Assembly (NCBI GenBank): GCA_016776725.1
Contig: JADHSV010000032.1
Location: forward strand, 1 to 37,600
Source: Rhodospirillales bacterium
Lineage (GTDB): Bacteria > Pseudomonadota > Alphaproteobacteria > Rhodospirillales > Shumkoniaceae
DNA: 37,600 nt
Direction of reading: 5' to 3'
This document shows positions 35,778 to 37,600 of the stretch, one piece after another. How positions within the stretch are numbered: the first letter of the stretch is position 1; the number at the start of each line of letters is the position of its first letter. The translations under genes and the position numbers were made by a program. The notes under the pieces are model-generated. The model saw nothing but the letters and a program-made list of their open reading frames with translations. It had not been told where the DNA came from and made no database searches.

Positions 35778-35809
35778 TCCCCCTCTCCGCCATATTCAGG
35801 GGAGGGGGA
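35778..35809 (+). terminator. GC-rich hairpin, possible partial terminator
   Basis: TCCCCCTCTCC at 35778-35788 pairs with GGGGAGGGGGA at 35799-35809 (11 pairs, one G-T), with a 10-base loop. Only a weak T tract (CTTTCGTT) follows. It lies between the lipoprotein and protease genes and may trim expression downstream rather than stop it. Confidence 0.5.
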
Positions 35810-35851
35810 CTTTCGTTAAGTGATTAAAGTTTGTACGGGCCGGAGGATGAA

Positions 35852-36790
35852 ATGCGTTTTTCACCATGGATAATTGCGGCGGGTTTCGTTGCGGCCTCCA
35901 CGACACTCGGGGCGGCTGACGGCGTTGCGGTTTTGCATCAGGGCGAAATCGAATACCCGGCGGATTACTACGGACGGGTCGATTTGCCTCTGCCGCAGGC
36001 GTTCGGACACCTCAAACGCCTGATCGGCGACGCCGACAATTTCGAACCCATCCGCAAGTTTTCCGAACGCAACCGCTACCGGATCATGGCCTCGCCCATC
36101 GGCCGGCTGGACCTTTTGGTCAAGCGCAATGGCAAACAGGGCCTCTCGTTGTGCACCGGGTGGATTATTTCGGTCGATTACATCATGACCAATCACCATT
36201 GCATTCCGGGAAAATCGGGGCAGGTGCTCAAGGCGTCGCTGCTGATGAACTATATTGAAGAAGGCAAGACCAGCGGCACCAAACGCTTTGATGTGGAAAC
36301 CAAACCGGTCGAAACAAGCCGCGAGCTGGACTATTCCATCGTCAGGGTTCGTGGAAACCCGGGCATGAAATACGGGATCATTCCCATGCAGGCCCGCGAG
36401 CCCAGCCCGGAAGAAGAACTTTTCATCATCCAGCATCCGGCGGGCAAGGCCAAACGCCTGTCCCGCCGCAATTGCCGGGCCGATAGCCAGACCGAACGGC
36501 CCGAGGAACTTCGCCATTTCTGCGACACATTGGGCGGAAGTTCGGGCTCGCCGGTGTTCTCGGACAACGATATGTCCCTGGTCGGCCTGCATTTCGCGGG
36601 AATTGAGAAGAAAGTGAATTTTGCCAAGAGAATGACCACCATAATCAACAATAGCCCAATTCTCAGGCAACTGGGGCAGGCCCCGCAGGAAAGCGCGCCT
36701 GCTCCAAAACCCACGATTCGGCAACCGGCTCCGCAAAATACCGCGCCCGTCGAAGCTGCGCCGAGCGGAGGTTGGCAGCCCATCAACTAA
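35852..36790 (+). CDS. exported trypsin-like serine protease (envelope cluster)
   Basis: 312 residues with signal peptide ending near TTLGA-ADG. The chymotrypsin-fold triad is visible: TNHHC (His near 115-116), SRELDYSIVR (Asp 160) and GGSSGSPVF (Ser 233). FIIQHPAGKAKRLS lies between Asp and Ser. The N-terminal segment (YPADYYGRVDLPLPQAFG, about 33-50) is extra to the core. The C-terminal tail is Pro/Ala/Gln-rich (PAPKPTIRQPAPQNTAPVEAAP), with no PDZ domain, so it is not a DegP protein. GGAGG 5 bases before the ATG sets the start. It may process one of its neighbours; this is inference from location. Confidence 0.87.
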   Translation: MRFSPWIIAAGFVAASTTLGAADGVAVLHQGEIEYPADYYGRVDLPLPQAFGHLKRLIGDADNFEPIRKFSERNRYRIMASPIGRLDLLVKRNGKQGLSLCTGWIISVDYIMTNHHCIPGKSGQVLKASLLMNYIEEGKTSGTKRFDVETKPVETSRELDYSIVRVRGNPGMKYGIIPMQAREPSPEEELFIIQHPAGKAKRLSRRNCRADSQTERPEELRHFCDTLGGSSGSPVFSDNDMSLVGLHFAGIEKKVNFAKRMTTIINNSPILRQLGQAPQESAPAPKPTIRQPAPQNTAPVEAAPSGGWQPIN

Positions 36791-36814
36791 TTTGATATGG
36801 ACAGGAGATTTCCT

Positions 36815-37261
36815 ATGTTTGCGCGATTTGGTTTCGTCGTTTTGGCCGGGATGGTTCTTGCGGCCTGTCAAACCACCTACAGTAACCAGACCCAGGCCAT
36901 TCTGGCCGTGTTGGGCAGCGGGTTGACCGATACCGACGTCTATAACTCGCCTTTCTATCAGTTTGACCGGGGCGACGGCGCATTTTGCCAAGTCTATCAA
37001 ATCCGGCAGTCCAACACCTATGGACAGGTCCGTTATGGCAACGCGACCGTTTGTAAAAAACCAACAAGCGGATGGTTCCTGGCCGGTCATACCTTCAATT
37101 CCTGGGTGAACGCCAGCGCGCCGATACCCACCCCCAGCTATCCGGTGCCCAGCCCCAGTTATCCGGTGGTGAACCCAAGCGTTCCCGTGCAGCCCGCGCA
37201 GCCGCTACCCGCGCCGCCGGCTCCGGGTCAGCCCGGCCAGTGGGTGCCCATTACCCAGTAA
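36815..37261 (+). CDS. small lipoprotein with Pro-rich tail (envelope cluster)
   Basis: 148 residues. FGFVVLAGMVLAAC is a lipobox signal (LAAC). The mature part has SNQTQAILAVLGSGLTDTDVYNS and a Cys pair (FCQVYQ, TVCKKP), perhaps a disulfide. The tail is rich in proline and serine with short repeats (PTPSYPVPSPSYPV), like a wall-spanning or flexible linker. AGGAG precedes the ATG at 36815; the earlier ATG at 36797 lacks a ribosome site. The gene follows the protease by 24 bp and is followed by a strong terminator. An 89-bp piece of this gene (37030-37118) is repeated exactly at 37512-37600. Family not recognised. Confidence 0.78.
   Translation: MFARFGFVVLAGMVLAACQTTYSNQTQAILAVLGSGLTDTDVYNSPFYQFDRGDGAFCQVYQIRQSNTYGQVRYGNATVCKKPTSGWFLAGHTFNSWVNASAPIPTPSYPVPSPSYPVVNPSVPVQPAQPLPAPPAPGQPGQWVPITQ
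37030..37118. repeat. direct repeat copy 1 (inside the lipoprotein gene)
   Basis: These 89 bases, beginning CCGTTATGGCAACGCG, are identical to 37512-37600. The offset is 482 bases. This copy is in frame within the Pro-rich lipoprotein and codes from RYGNATVC to NASA, so it is the original. Confidence 0.9.
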
Positions 37262-37288
37262 TCAAACTGTTACCGATACCGTTGCCAG

Positions 37289-37318
37289 CGCCCCGTCCGG
37301 TTCATTCCGGGCGGGGCG
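37289..37318 (+). terminator. intrinsic terminator ending the envelope cluster
   Basis: CGCCCCGTCCGG at 37289-37300 pairs with CCGGGCGGGGCG at 37307-37318 (12 pairs, one G-T) around a 6-base loop. TTTCGATTTTCG follows, a moderate T tract. Position right after the last lipoprotein gene fits the end of the operon. Confidence 0.85.
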
Positions 37319-37369
37319 TTTCGATTTTCGCCCTTCCTCCTTCCATAAGCCTGTTGAACAGAAGATGGG

Positions 37370-37591
37370 ATGGTCGAAGTGGAAGATACAGGCTACGGAA
37401 ACGCGATGACCGAAATCGCCCTGGCGTTGGCCATGGCGTTTTTCAGCATCATGGTTCTGACCATGATTTCCATGGGCGTTGGCGAGGGTAAGATCGATCC
37501 GGCCGTCGGCGCCGTTATGGCAACGCGACCGTTTGTAAAAAACCAACAAGCGGATGGTTCCTGGCCGGTCATACCTTCAATTCCTGGGTGA
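37370..37591 (+). pseudogene. small membrane-protein ORF, broken by a duplicated segment
   Basis: The ORF begins with VEVEDTGYGNAMTEIALALAM, a hydrophobic segment of about 20 residues (AMAFFSIMVLTMISMGV), and EGKIDPAVGAV. From base 37512 it reads out of phase into an exact copy of part of the lipoprotein gene at 36815, ending at a stop in that copy. Its last 27 codons are thus not original. The native start may be the ATG at 37370 or 37406. It could be a true small protein cut by the duplication, or a product of a misjoined end; the window ends here. No family recognised. Confidence 0.4.
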
Positions 37592-37600
37592 ACGCCAGCG
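37512..37600. repeat. direct repeat copy 2, running to the window end
   Basis: Identical to 37030-37118 and extends to the last base of the window, so its real length is unknown. Placed after the terminator and out of phase with the upstream small ORF. It may be a tandem duplication of 482 bp or an assembly-end artefact. Confidence 0.9.

Overview
The window looks like chromosomal DNA of a GC-rich proteobacterium. It most probably comes from an alphaproteobacterium of the Rhodospirillales type, judged from the PutA, MlaA, UbiX and Hyp proteins, GC-rich codon use and gene packing; this is an impression, not a phylogeny. I see no rRNA, tRNA, insertion sequence, phage gene or CRISPR array. Genes are dense, mostly with clear signal peptides or catalytic motifs.

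Positions 1-9186 hold carbon catabolism: the end of a PfkB sugar kinase, a long transketolase-like enzyme, an MlaA-type envelope protein (minus strand), and a divergent catabolic locus. That locus contains an IlvD/Edd dehydratase (minus), then a DapA-family aldolase/lyase, a GntR/FCD regulator, an M81 (MlrC-like) peptidase and a GIY-YIG (DUF123) protein (plus). A near-perfect operator-like palindrome sits in the divergent promoter. Two copies of one unusual palindromic element lie at convergent gene ends (2738-2798 and 9128-9157).

Positions 9158-18287 hold a minus-strand operon (iron alcohol dehydrogenase of the HOT/ADHFE1 type, UbiX-like flavin prenyltransferase, radical-SAM/SPASM maturase with a SEC-C tail), a divergent putA, two exported proteins of unknown function (one an Asp/Gly low-complexity protein), and a quinone oxidoreductase.

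Positions 18771-30288 are one long plus-strand operon for a group 3b type cytoplasmic [NiFe] hydrogenase. The order is beta (Fe-S), a stand-alone cyclic-nucleotide-binding-fold protein, gamma (FAD/NAD(P)H), delta (small), alpha (large), maturation protease, hypA, hypB, a short hypF, hypC, hypD, hypE and hypX. It should exchange electrons between H2 and NAD(P)H. HypX would supply the active-site CO from a formyl donor. The HypF has only the carbamoyltransferase domain, so carbamoyl-adenylate formation must come from elsewhere.

Positions 30541-37261 hold seven consecutive plus-strand genes, all with export signals, three of them apparent lipoproteins and one a trypsin-like protease. Two have segments recalling FlgT/LPP20/CsgG-type envelope proteins. 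I do not recognise this set as a named system, and it is the best candidate here for an undescribed envelope machinery. The window ends inside an exact 89-bp direct repeat of part of the last lipoprotein gene, joined to a truncated small membrane-protein ORF; this is either a real duplication or an assembly-end artefact.
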